Shown here piece after piece: positions 6,273 through 14,200 of a stretch of DNA of 14,534 bases. Where the stretch lies: contig JANRKG010000036.1 in the NCBI GenBank assembly GCA_033763635.1, forward strand, positions 1-14,534, given 5' to 3'. The first letter of the stretch is position 1, and the number at the start of each line of letters is the position of its first letter. Position numbers and translations under genes: made by a program. Origin of the DNA: JANRKG01 sp033763635. Lineage in GTDB: Bacteria; Cyanobacteriota; Cyanobacteriia; GCF-001939115. The notes under the pieces are model-generated. The model was given only the letters and a program-made list of their open reading frames with translations. It was not told the DNA's origin and made no database searches.

Positions 6273-7877
6273 ATGGTGCGTCTTTTTACGACGATCGCTG
6301 GGTTGCACTGCTACCTGGACTTACAACGATCGCATTTCCATCAAGCAATCGGGAATCTGCCGCCGGATGCCAACCGAGCGCAAGGCGTGGGCTTCGTTCC
6401 AACAATGGGCGCGTTGCATGCCGGACATCTCAGCTTGATTCATCAAGCAAGGCGGGAAAATAGCCTGGTGGTTGTCAGCATTTTTGTTAATCCCCTCCAG
6501 TTTGGTCCCCATGAAGACTTGAGCCGTTATCCCAGAACCCTGGCCCAGGATCAGCAACTCTGTGAACAGGCAGGAGTAGACGCGATCTTCGCACCCTCCG
6601 CCGAGGAACTATACAGAGGACGGCAGGGGGCGCAGATGACACAGGTGATTCCTCCTCCGGCGATGACAACTCACCTGTGTGGTGCATTTCGGCAGGGTCA
6701 TTTCCCTGGGGTGGCAACGGTTGTGACGAAACTACTTGCTCTCGTGCAGCCCGATCGCGCCTATTTTGGACAAAAAGATGCTCAACAACTGGCTATCATC
6801 CGCCAACTAACCGCAGACCTGAACCTCCCAACCCAAATTGTTGGGTGTCCCATCATTCGAGAACCCAATGGATTAGCCCTCAGTTCTCGCAATCAGTACC
6901 TCTCAGAAGATGAGAAAGAGCAGGCAGCCGTGTTGTATCGCAGTCTGCGACGGGCTGAACAGCTTTTTGAGATGGGAGAGCGATCGGCCTCTGCCCTGAT
7001 TGAGGCAGGCAAGTTAGAATTAGTCACTGTGCCTGCCATACGACTTGAATATCTTGAATTAGTTGATCCAATGACGATGTTGCCTACTCAGAAGGTTGAA
7101 GAGGGAGGATTGTTGGCAGTTGCGGCCCATCTGGGTTCGACCCGCCTCATCGACAATGTATTGCTCAAAAGTCGGCGGAAACCGATCGTGGCGATCGATG
7201 GACCTGCGGGGGCCGGAAAGTCAACCGTAACCCGCAAAATTGCTCAGGCCCTTGGCTTACTGTACCTGGATACGGGAGCGATGTACCGTGCTATCACCTG
7301 GCTGGTTCTTCAGTCTGGGATTTCAGTCAGCGATGAACCTGCGGTTGCAGAACTCGTGAGCCAGTGCCATATCGAGTTGATCCCAAACACCGATCCCCAG
7401 GCTCCTCCCCAGGTTTGGGTAAATGGGCGAGATGTCACCCAGGAAATTCGTGACCCCGAAGTGACTTCCCAAGTCTCGACGATCGCCGCCCAGCCCTTTG
7501 TGCGACAAGAACTGGTGAAGCAGCAACAACGCTATGGTCGGGAAGGGGGAATCGCAATCGAAGGTCGGGACATTGGCACCCATGTCTTCCCAGATGCGGA
7601 ACTCAAGATCTTCCTGACTGCTTCCGTCGCAGAACGGGCGAAGCGTCGCCAGCGAGATCTGAAGGAGCAGGGCAAGGGAGAAACGCGCCTGGATGAATTG
7701 GAACGCACGATCGCCGAACGGGATCACAAGGATAGCACCCGTGCCCTGGCTCCTTTGCGAAAGGCGGAGGATGCGATCGAACTCAATACGGATGGGTTAA
7801 CGATCCCAGAGGTCATGGATCGCATTATTGACCTCTATCGCGACAAGACAGCAGTTCTAAACATCTCTGGGAACTAA
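6273..7877 (+). CDS. panC/cmk: Bifunctional pantoate--beta-alanine ligase / cytidylate kinase
   Basis: A 534-residue fusion joining two usually separate enzymes, an arrangement known from cyanobacteria. The N-terminal PanC part (residues 1 to about 300) makes pantothenate from pantoate, beta-alanine and ATP. It shows FVPTMGALHAGH at 41-52 with the HxGH signature, FVNPLQF, and ALSSRNQYLS in place of the KMSKS loop. The C-terminal Cmk part phosphorylates CMP/dCMP. It shows the P-loop GPAGAGKST at 310-318, DTGAMYRA, EGRDIGTHVFP, and a lid-like ERDHKDSTR. Both halves look complete. I chose ATG 6273 (MVRLFTTIAGL) because homologues begin at this point and AGGGGGG precedes it; the ATG at 6246 would add nine unusual residues. 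It converges on dnaG with an 8-bp gap and no terminator between. Confidence 0.95.
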   Translation: MVRLFTTIAGLHCYLDLQRSHFHQAIGNLPPDANRAQGVGFVPTMGALHAGHLSLIHQARRENSLVVVSIFVNPLQFGPHEDLSRYPRTLAQDQQLCEQAGVDAIFAPSAEELYRGRQGAQMTQVIPPPAMTTHLCGAFRQGHFPGVATVVTKLLALVQPDRAYFGQKDAQQLAIIRQLTADLNLPTQIVGCPIIREPNGLALSSRNQYLSEDEKEQAAVLYRSLRRAEQLFEMGERSASALIEAGKLELVTVPAIRLEYLELVDPMTMLPTQKVEEGGLLAVAAHLGSTRLIDNVLLKSRRKPIVAIDGPAGAGKSTVTRKIAQALGLLYLDTGAMYRAITWLVLQSGISVSDEPAVAELVSQCHIELIPNTDPQAPPQVWVNGRDVTQEIRDPEVTSQVSTIAAQPFVRQELVKQQQRYGREGGIAIEGRDIGTHVFPDAELKIFLTASVAERAKRRQRDLKEQGKGETRLDELERTIAERDHKDSTRALAPLRKAEDAIELNTDGLTIPEVMDRIIDLYRDKTAVLNISGN

Positions 7878-7885
7878 TTTGATAA

Positions 7886-9874
7886 TTAACCGCGATTCGC
7901 TTCCGCCTGATTCACCCATCGCTGCTGATCCAGTTGTTGGAGATATTGTTTTTCCTTATAAAACTGATCGAGATGGGGAGACTCCGGGGTTGGTTCTGCC
8001 GTTTGAACTTGATCGGTTTCTGAAGCTACCTCACGGGTCAATTGAGTTTCAGATGCTTGGGTGGTCCAGCTTTCTTCCCAAAGTTGCAGGAAATGACGGC
8101 TTCGTTTTTCACTCATGATGCGTTCTAAACAAGCAACTGCCGATCGGATGCTTAGATGGGGACGGGCGATATCGAGTTCTGTTTTCTCATCTAATTGAAA
8201 GAGTGGGTAAATCTGCTTGACCTCAATTGATGAATCCACCAACCGATCCTGAAGTTGGGTCAGCAGATCGGGGGAGGGGGAGGGTTCAGCGGTCCAATCC
8301 TCTTGCGGGGGAGCGATCGGTTGCTGAGTTTCCAGGGTCAAAATGTGTCGCCAGAGAAATCGATGGTGGGACAGACCAAACTCCAAATCTCGTGTTTCTA
8401 AAGCCTCTCGCACTTCTGCCCGGTAGTCGGGACAGTGGAGATAAATCCGCAGGATCTGAGCTTCGGCAGCTTCTCGGAGGGTGTAATCCGCCGATCGCTC
8501 CCATTTTTGCGATCGACCATGCCAGCGCTGCCCCCGGACCTGAAGGCGCAGATCTTCCTCAAGCCGGAGGGCTAATCGCGCATCTCCCCGACTCAGTAGC
8601 CCCGCTGTGTGATGGACGTAATGGGTTCTTAGGGAGGCATTGGGCAAATTTCCGAGCAGTTTCACGACCTCCTGCACCGCCTGTTGAAACTGGTCGGCCT
8701 GCTTCAAATCTCGCCCCGTGATCACCTGTTGAATCTGCCAATCCAGCCAGAGGGGGGCCTGGTCTAGCAACTTCTCATAGGCTTCGGGAGGATGGGTTCT
8801 CAGAAACTCATCCGGATCTTTCCCCTCTGGAATATTCAAAACCCGCAGTTGGACCTGCCCCTGATATGCCAAATCGGCCACCTCTCCGATCGCCCGTTCC
8901 GCCGCTTTGTCCCCCGCCGCATCGGCATCAAAGTTAAACACAATGCGCTTTGATTCGGTGTAGCGCAGTAATTGCCGAATCTGAGCCTGACTGAGAGATG
9001 TCCCCAGAGAGGCCACTACATTCGTGATCCCAGCAGCATGAAGGGCGATCGCATCAAAGTATCCTTCTACAACAATGGCCTGATCTTGTTTGGCGATCGT
9101 TGCTCTGGCCTTGTCCAGAGCAAACAGGGTTTTCCCCTTGTCAAATAGCTCGGTTTCGGGAGAGTTCAGGTACTTGGGTTGGTCATCCCCCAAGGCCCGT
9201 CCCCCAAAGCCAATCACTCGCCCCTGCACATCATGAATGGGGATCATCAGGCGGTTCCGGAAGCGATCGTAGTACCGCTTCCCGTCCTTACGGGGCAGAA
9301 TTAACCCTGCCTGTTCCACCCGCTCCAGCGGATAGTGTTTTTGCTCAACAAGATAGCCATAAAGGGTATCCCAACCAGCCGGGGCATATCCCAGTTGAAA
9401 TTGTTGGATGGTTTCGTGGGTAAACTGACGGGCAGATTCCAGATAGGTCAGTGCTTCCTTCCCCTGGGGTTGGTAGAGTGCATGTTCAAAAAAACGGGCG
9501 GTCAGGGAGAGAATTTCGTAAAGCTGATCCCGAATAGATAGCTGCCGCTGGAACTCCTGACGGTCCTCTGGCTCCAGGGTTTTCACTGCTACCTGATATT
9601 TGCGGGCCAGTTGCAGCACCACTTCCCCGAACGGTTGCTTTCCCAATTCCATCAAGAACTTGAAGGAATTCCCGCCCGCCCCACAACTAAAGCAGTAGTA
9701 AAACTGTTTCGCAGGACTCACGGTAAAACTGGGGGATTTGTCATCGTGAAAGGGGCACAGACCGACAAAATCCTTGCCCCGCTTCTTCAACACCACATGT
9801 TCCGACACCACATCGACAATATCGGCTTTTTCCTTAACGGCTTCGATCGTGTCAGGATGCAATCGGGGGGTCAT
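7886..9874 (-). CDS. dnaG: DNA primase DnaG
   Basis: A 662-residue bacterial primase that makes RNA primers at the replication fork and works with DnaB helicase. The N-terminal zinc-binding domain has C40-x2-H43-x17-C61-x2-C64, the CHC2 type. The catalytic core follows (RFRNRLMIPIHD, VIGFGGRAL). The TOPRIM part has VVEGYFDAI near residue 269 (metal-binding Glu) and FDADAAGD near 313-320. The C-terminal 150 residues, with LERIMSEKRSRHFLQLW, would be the helicase-binding region. The length is normal for cyanobacteria. The ATG at 9874 begins the usual MTPRLHPDTIEAVK N-terminus; the ribosome site is weak. The gene lies 26 bp after a glycosyltransferase gene on the same strand and may be read from its promoter, instead of the classic rpsU-dnaG-rpoD operon. 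Confidence 0.96.
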   Translation of the reverse strand: MTPRLHPDTIEAVKEKADIVDVVSEHVVLKKRGKDFVGLCPFHDDKSPSFTVSPAKQFYYCFSCGAGGNSFKFLMELGKQPFGEVVLQLARKYQVAVKTLEPEDRQEFQRQLSIRDQLYEILSLTARFFEHALYQPQGKEALTYLESARQFTHETIQQFQLGYAPAGWDTLYGYLVEQKHYPLERVEQAGLILPRKDGKRYYDRFRNRLMIPIHDVQGRVIGFGGRALGDDQPKYLNSPETELFDKGKTLFALDKARATIAKQDQAIVVEGYFDAIALHAAGITNVVASLGTSLSQAQIRQLLRYTESKRIVFNFDADAAGDKAAERAIGEVADLAYQGQVQLRVLNIPEGKDPDEFLRTHPPEAYEKLLDQAPLWLDWQIQQVITGRDLKQADQFQQAVQEVVKLLGNLPNASLRTHYVHHTAGLLSRGDARLALRLEEDLRLQVRGQRWHGRSQKWERSADYTLREAAEAQILRIYLHCPDYRAEVREALETRDLEFGLSHHRFLWRHILTLETQQPIAPPQEDWTAEPSPSPDLLTQLQDRLVDSSIEVKQIYPLFQLDEKTELDIARPHLSIRSAVACLERIMSEKRSRHFLQLWEESWTTQASETQLTREVASETDQVQTAEPTPESPHLDQFYKEKQYLQQLDQQRWVNQAEANRG

Positions 9875-9900
9875 GGCAACTGATCCATCACAGGGTCTTC

Positions 9901-11532
9901 CTATTTTAGTAGGCCCGCCGGATAGGCGTAGGGTTTCTGGAGTTTCTTAGCACTGTACACATCAAAAATTACGATCGTCGCCCCTCCCCGCAGAATTGGC
10001 ACTTCCCCAATTTTCTGTAGGGATTCAAAATAGGGGCTGTAGGTCTGCATCACATCCTCTCCCTCCTGAAACAGTTGGGAAGTGACATAAAGGCCATCTT
10101 TTCCCAACCAATCTGCCGAATCTTCCCAAAAGGCAAAGCCCCTCGGATCTTCGTTAAAAACCGTGACAGGCTTGTTAGAAATCGGGATCAAAGCCATTGC
10201 CACCTGCCCCCCCACAAAAAAACGATTCGTCACAACGAACGTTGCCTGGTCTAAGGCAGCTTTCAATTCAGGCGACTTCACAAACCCCTGGCGCAGTTGT
10301 TCCACATCAATGAGTTGAGTGGAGGGATCTTCTTTGGGAGGCCAAACGCTCCAGATTGCATACTGGCTCGGCTTTTGTACCGTTCCCAAGGCCACATGGG
10401 AGAGGGCGATCGTCAGGATGGTAACAACGACAATCGCGGAACCCTGCCACCAACGTCGCATCGTTTTAGGGGCACCCATTTGCCAACGCACCGCCCGTTC
10501 TCCAAGCAGCAAGGTCATGCCCCAAAATCCCGGCATGGGCCAACTGGGTAGCACCTGCCGATAGCCACCCATCAGGGTAAAGCCCAGCATAATTGGCAAG
10601 GAGACCCACAGAATCAGGGCTTGCTTTTCCAGCAGCAGGGGTTCCACGATCGTCTCACGGGAGAAGAGGCGAGCAACCTGGGTGCGGATTGACAGCCCCG
10701 TGACCCACCAAATCGCAAACCCAAAGGTTGGAAAGAGATAGGCAACATGGCCCAGAAAGGTTGCGAGCAAATCCAGCAAGCGATAGCCTCGATCGGGAAT
10801 GCTCCGACTGGATTGAAAGGTAAAGGAAGCCCAATGGTGCTGGGCGTTCCAGATCAACATGGGGGAAATGGTCATCAGAAAAAGCACAAAACCTAAAAGC
10901 AGCCAGGGGGATCTGAAAGCGGCTCGACACCGGGGACTGGTCAGGCAAAAACCAACTAACCCCGCTCCCAACAAAAACCCGTGATACTTGCCCAAACAGG
11001 CGATCCCCACCAGTACACTGATAATTGCCAGCCGATAGGTCGGGCGATACGGTTCTGATTCTCCCTCTGGAGTTTTCTGAAAGAATTCGATCGCCGCCAC
11101 GTAGAGGGTTGCCGTCCAGCCGAACATCAGAGGGCCATCGGGAACAGTGAGCGTCCCCACTCCTACCAGAAAGAAGGGAACGAAGGTGACGATCGCCAGC
11201 GTGAGCACCGCAGCCCTCCGAGAAAACAGGCGAATCGCAGTGAGATATAGCAGCACCAGGGTCCCGGTATAGAGCAAGAGGGGACCCAGCCGAATCGTAA
11301 ACTGGGAGACCACTCCTGTCAGCCCAATCCCCAGCCCTGTGGTGAGGGCGACCAGAGGCGGATGATCGAAATAGCTGAGATTGGGATAGACCGTATACAG
11401 GTAATAGTAGGCTTCATCAAAACCGGGGTAGAGCCAGAGGGCAATCATCCCACGCAACAATAACCCACCTGCCAGCAACCAGAAGACCGTCCGATTTTCC
11501 TTCTGGCTAAACCATTTTTGCCACAGTTCCAT
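9901..11532 (-). CDS. GT39/ArnT-like membrane glycosyltransferase
   Basis: A 543-residue polytopic membrane protein of the dolichyl-phosphate-mannose protein mannosyltransferase / ArnT group (PMT_2 type). These enzymes move a sugar from a polyprenyl-phosphate carrier to a protein or lipid at the outer face of the plasma membrane. The first membrane helix (about 16-35) is followed by FDEAYYYLY at 38-46, whose D39-E40 is the catalytic acid pair of the family, and YFDHPPLVA at 54-62, another family hallmark. About ten more hydrophobic segments follow, then a C-terminal soluble domain of around 150 residues. ATG 11532 is preferred over the TTG at 11541. Sugar and acceptor are not predictable. It lies upstream of dnaG and divergent from a pair of small genes. 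Confidence 0.87.
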   Translation of the reverse strand: MELWQKWFSQKENRTVFWLLAGGLLLRGMIALWLYPGFDEAYYYLYTVYPNLSYFDHPPLVALTTGLGIGLTGVVSQFTIRLGPLLLYTGTLVLLYLTAIRLFSRRAAVLTLAIVTFVPFFLVGVGTLTVPDGPLMFGWTATLYVAAIEFFQKTPEGESEPYRPTYRLAIISVLVGIACLGKYHGFLLGAGLVGFCLTSPRCRAAFRSPWLLLGFVLFLMTISPMLIWNAQHHWASFTFQSSRSIPDRGYRLLDLLATFLGHVAYLFPTFGFAIWWVTGLSIRTQVARLFSRETIVEPLLLEKQALILWVSLPIMLGFTLMGGYRQVLPSWPMPGFWGMTLLLGERAVRWQMGAPKTMRRWWQGSAIVVVTILTIALSHVALGTVQKPSQYAIWSVWPPKEDPSTQLIDVEQLRQGFVKSPELKAALDQATFVVTNRFFVGGQVAMALIPISNKPVTVFNEDPRGFAFWEDSADWLGKDGLYVTSQLFQEGEDVMQTYSPYFESLQKIGEVPILRGGATIVIFDVYSAKKLQKPYAYPAGLLK

Positions 11533-11657
11533 GCGTTCCAATCCATCCCATCAGTCCTTGCCTATTGTAGGAACTTTAGGGATTCACGCAGAGAATTGTC
11601 CCCGAAATCCATCTTTCACCTCTATGCTAAGATTCGCTATCATTTTGCTATCGGTGT

Positions 11658-11849
11658 ATGCCTACCGTCGAACAAGCTTTTTCCTGTGTCCGGATTTGTC
11701 AAATGCTACCGAACAGTTTTCAGCCCATTCACCTGTTTCGATATAACCCTGGCACTCAAGTTCTCTTCATCCTGGCAGGTGTTACCGAAAGTTTAGAGAT
11801 TTTGATCTTTCCAGACGGGCAGTGGAGATTTAACGATGACGAAACCTGA
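11658..11849 (+). CDS. Small protein, DUF6888-like (first of an overlapping pair)
   Basis: A 63-residue protein starting MPTVEQAFSCVRICQMLP and containing HLFRYNPGTQVLFILAG and IFPDGQWRFNDDE. From memory this pattern fits the cyanobacterial family DUF6888, which is usually followed by a DUF6887 protein; the family name needs a profile search. Its function is unknown. The predicted fold is a short helix followed by a beta sheet. Its last 14 bases overlap the next gene in another frame, so translation is probably coupled. The ribosome site is weak. The tight overlap of two very small genes resembles toxin-antitoxin organisation, but no known toxin fold is seen. Confidence 0.72.
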   Translation: MPTVEQAFSCVRICQMLPNSFQPIHLFRYNPGTQVLFILAGVTESLEILIFPDGQWRFNDDET

Positions 11850-12039
11850 TTTTAGGAACATGAATCGCCAGGAACTCCGGAAATACGTACTGCTCAACCG
11901 TCAGGATGATGATGCGATCGAAGCCCTGATCCGGTGTGGAAACCCCAATGGCCCCCGGTATCCGTTTCCCAAAACGGAGGAAGATGTGAAGCAGATGGAA
12001 GAAATTTTGAAAAGAAAGTTGAACGGCAATCAAAGTTAG
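11836..12039 (+). CDS. Small protein, DUF6887-like (second of an overlapping pair)
   Basis: A 67-residue charged protein. An N-terminal helix (FRNMNRQELRKYVLLNRQDD) is followed by a Pro/Gly-rich turn (GNPNGPRYPF) and a C-terminal helix (EEDVKQMEEILKRKL). From memory the element M-x-x-x-E-L-R-x-Y-V-L-x-x-R is typical of cyanobacterial DUF6887, found next to DUF6888; a profile search would decide. The ATG lies 14 bp inside the preceding gene, in the +1 frame. The GGAG at the stop belongs to the motif GGAGATTTCCAGAAAA (12039-12054), so a mobile-element scar begins exactly at the last base of this gene. Confidence 0.75.
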   Translation: MTKPDFRNMNRQELRKYVLLNRQDDDAIEALIRCGNPNGPRYPFPKTEEDVKQMEEILKRKLNGNQS

Positions 12040-12054
12040 GAGATTTCCAGAAAA
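12039..12054. repeat. Copy of the 16-bp motif found at 4859-4874
   Basis: GGAGATTTCCAGAAAA is identical to the left end of the nested palindromic element at 4851-4978. No matching right arm is found before the next gene, so this is a single end or a truncated copy. Confidence 0.8.
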
Positions 12055-12079
12055 CAAATTCCCCTCTGGTTTCAGCTCC

Positions 12080-12180
12080 ATGGAGAACCCATGGCTGCAA
12101 CGCAAATTGAGAAACAAGAAAAAGGGTTCTGCTAACTACCGCAAGATTCAAGCCAAGATTCGCAAACTACATGAACATTG
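12080..12180 (+). pseudogene. Remnant of an IS200/IS605-type TnpB gene
   Basis: About 34 codons read ENPWLQRKLRNKKKGS followed by ANYRKIQAKIRKLHEHC. This matches the region of TnpB (OrfB) proteins that runs ENP...L.RK..KKKGS.NR.K...K..KLH. The rest of the 350-400-residue protein, including the RuvC-like active site and the zinc finger, is absent. The homology stops where the converging channel gene ends (stop codon at 12181-12183). The frame stays open further only because it runs antisense into that gene. It is a dead fragment left by an insertion and deletion. Confidence 0.75.
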
Positions 12181-13200
12181 TCACCGAGAGAGTATCTGGT
12201 TGAGCTTCCGTAATTGGTCCGCCGTTCCCATGCTGATCAACACATCTCCTGGCTTCAAAACTGTTTCCGCTGTGGGACCACTGATCAGCGTTCCATCTGC
12301 TCTACGAATTGCGACAATTAAGGCTCCTGTTTGCGATCGAAGTTTTGCCCCCCGCAGGGTTTGGCCCACATGGGGGCAGGCCACCGGATCGATTAACACT
12401 TCCTCCATCAAAAATTCTCGTCCCGGCCCTGAGAGAATTCCATCTACAAAATCGATCACTTGGGGCCGCAGGGCAGCAGCAGCCATTCGTTTTCCACCCG
12501 TGATATAGGGCGAAACCACCGCATCGGCTCCTGCCCTGCGTAACTTCTGAACCGCTTCTTCGTTACTGGCACGGGCGATCGCCCGGATTGCGGGATTCAG
12601 GGTTTTGGCGGACAGAATCGTGTATAAGTTCTCTGCATCAGAGGGCAGGGCAGCAATCAGGCAACTCGCCCGCTCAATTCCCAATTGCAACAGGGTAACA
12701 TCCAATGTCGCATCCCCTTGAACTGCACAGAGACCCATCCGTTCTGCCAGGGCGGTTGGCTCAAGTTGAGAATCAATCACCACAAAAGGAATTTTTTCTG
12801 CTTGAAATTCTAGAGCCACCTGTCGCCCCATTCGCCCAAAGCCACAGATGAGGTAGTGGTTTGAGAGAGAGTTAATCATGCGTCGTTGTTTCCGTCGGTC
12901 CCGCTCTTGCTGAAAGTGACCATCAATTAAAGCCAGGGTAAAGCGATTGACGATATATCCAATATTAATCACCCCAGTAATGATCAGGAAGATGGTAAAG
13001 ATCCGACCCCCATCACTCAGGGGATGGACCTCCATAAAGCCAACGGTTGCCAGGGTAATGGCTGTCATGTAGGCTGCGTCTAGCCAGGGCCACCCTTCCG
13101 CCAAACCATACCAAAGGGTTCCCACCAGGAAAATCCCCACCAGTGCCCCAACCCCACTTGTCAGTTCTGCCGTAATGCGCTGATATTTGGGATCACTCAC
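12181..13200 (-). CDS. Potassium-channel-like protein with TrkA (RCK) domains
   Basis: A 339-residue membrane protein with two transmembrane helices around a pore loop (helix 1 about 16-33, pore about 38-58, helix 2 about 66-86). A cytoplasmic TrkA-N Rossmann domain follows, with LICGFGRMG (G120-x-G-x-x-G125) and VVID after the second strand, and then a TrkA-C domain at about 255-335. The family moves K+ and is gated by nucleotides or ions bound to the RCK ring. The filter reads T52-V-G-F-M56-E instead of TVGYGD; the second glycine is Met. Related bacterial channels vary here, so ion selectivity is uncertain. The start is GTG at 13200; no ATG is usable because the upstream ATG frame stops. 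The stop codon abuts a tnpB remnant. Confidence 0.88.
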   Translation of the reverse strand: MSDPKYQRITAELTSGVGALVGIFLVGTLWYGLAEGWPWLDAAYMTAITLATVGFMEVHPLSDGGRIFTIFLIITGVINIGYIVNRFTLALIDGHFQQERDRRKQRRMINSLSNHYLICGFGRMGRQVALEFQAEKIPFVVIDSQLEPTALAERMGLCAVQGDATLDVTLLQLGIERASCLIAALPSDAENLYTILSAKTLNPAIRAIARASNEEAVQKLRRAGADAVVSPYITGGKRMAAAALRPQVIDFVDGILSGPGREFLMEEVLIDPVACPHVGQTLRGAKLRSQTGALIVAIRRADGTLISGPTAETVLKPGDVLISMGTADQLRKLNQILSR

Positions 13201-13280
13201 AGATTCATTTCAGACTTCCAGGTATAGCTTGGCACATTTCTCTGGGACCGTGTTCTAACGTTTCCTTTTCACCCATCCCC

Positions 13281-13286
13281 TACAAT
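13281..13286 (+). promoter_or_regulatory. Possible -10 box of the SDR gene
   Basis: TACAAT lies 37 bp before the ATG at 13323, in the divergent gap between the channel gene and the SDR gene. It fits a -10 hexamer, but I see no convincing -35 at the right distance. Confidence 0.35.
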
Positions 13287-13322
13287 ATCGGTAATTTGAA
13301 TCGTGGGAAGAGGAAGAGAACG

Positions 13323-14198
13323 ATGTTCTTAGTAACTGGGGCGACCGGGGGATTGGGTCGGCGGATTGTGCGGATGCTGCGAGAGCGAGATCAATCTGTT
13401 CGAGCATTTGTGCGGCTCAATTCCCGCTATGGAGATCTGGAACAACGGGGAGCAGAAATTTTTATTGGGGATCTGCAACGGGAACGGGCCATCCAAAGAG
13501 CATGCCAGGGGGTGGAATGGGTGATCAGTGCTCACGGAAGCGGTGGAGAGGCCCAGGCGATCGACTATCAGGCAAATGTTGACTTGATTGATTACGCGAA
13601 GGAAGCAGGAGCCAAACATTTTGTGTTCATCTCTGTTCTAGGAGCCGATCGCGGTTACGAAGATGCCCCGACCTTCAAGGCGAAGTATGCAGTTGAACAA
13701 TATCTCCAGTCCAGTGGGTTGAACTACACAATTCTGCGCCCCTCTGGGTTTGCGTCAAACCTCCTTCCTCTGGCAGAACGGTTTCGGCAAACGGGAATTT
13801 ACCTGCTCCTGGGCGATCCGCAAAACCGATCGTCGATTGTCAGCACCGATGACCTTGCGAGGATTGCGATCACGTCTCCCACAGTTCCTGCGGCCTGTAA
13901 TCGCGTCTTTGCAGTGGGAGGGCCGCAAATTTTAGAGCGAGGGGAGATTCCCCGCATCTTTGGACGAATTTTTAATCGTGACCCCATTTTGCTCAACCCT
14001 CCCCTTTTAGCGGTGGATGGGGTGCGTAACCTATTGGGATGGGTAAACCCTGAGAGCAGCCGATCCCTCGGCACCTTCCGCACATTGCTTGCTAACGAGT
14101 TTTTCTGCTCTCCTACCGAAATAGATACGCTAGAAACGACATTTGATTTCCATCTGGAAACATTAGAGAACTTTATCCGCCGCTACATTAGTGCCTAA
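13323..14198 (+). CDS. NmrA/Ycf39-like SDR family NAD(P)-binding protein
   Basis: A 291-residue atypical short-chain dehydrogenase. It begins MFLVTGATGGLGRRIVRML with the TGxxGxxG nucleotide site at 5-12, followed by FVRLNSR (probable NADP phosphate contact) and IGDLQ. The conserved SGLNYTILRPSGF strand-loop is also present. The usual YxxxK catalytic pair is not in place, as is typical of NmrA-like and Ycf39/HCF244 proteins, which act as assembly or regulatory factors (for example in D1 and photosystem II assembly) more than as enzymes. It is clearly related to Ycf39 but too diverged to name it so. ATG 13323 is preferred over TTG 13296 because AGGAAGAG lies 5-8 nt upstream. It converges on the next gene with a 2-bp gap. 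Confidence 0.82.
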   Translation: MFLVTGATGGLGRRIVRMLRERDQSVRAFVRLNSRYGDLEQRGAEIFIGDLQRERAIQRACQGVEWVISAHGSGGEAQAIDYQANVDLIDYAKEAGAKHFVFISVLGADRGYEDAPTFKAKYAVEQYLQSSGLNYTILRPSGFASNLLPLAERFRQTGIYLLLGDPQNRSSIVSTDDLARIAITSPTVPAACNRVFAVGGPQILERGEIPRIFGRIFNRDPILLNPPLLAVDGVRNLLGWVNPESSRSLGTFRTLLANEFFCSPTEIDTLETTFDFHLETLENFIRRYISA

Positions 14199-14200
14199 AT

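Noticed and set aside
8227..8721. A 164-codon rightward gene inside dnaG
   Set aside because: It is antisense to well-conserved DnaG sequence; its Pro/Ala/Gly-rich composition is what reading the opposite strand gives.
12080..12508. A 142-codon rightward gene
   Set aside because: Only the first 34 codons resemble TnpB; the rest is antisense to the channel gene, whose leftward coding is clear.
13323..14198. Genuine Ycf39
   Set aside because: The fold and several motifs agree, but many positions differ from Ycf39 proper, so only a Ycf39-like label is safe.
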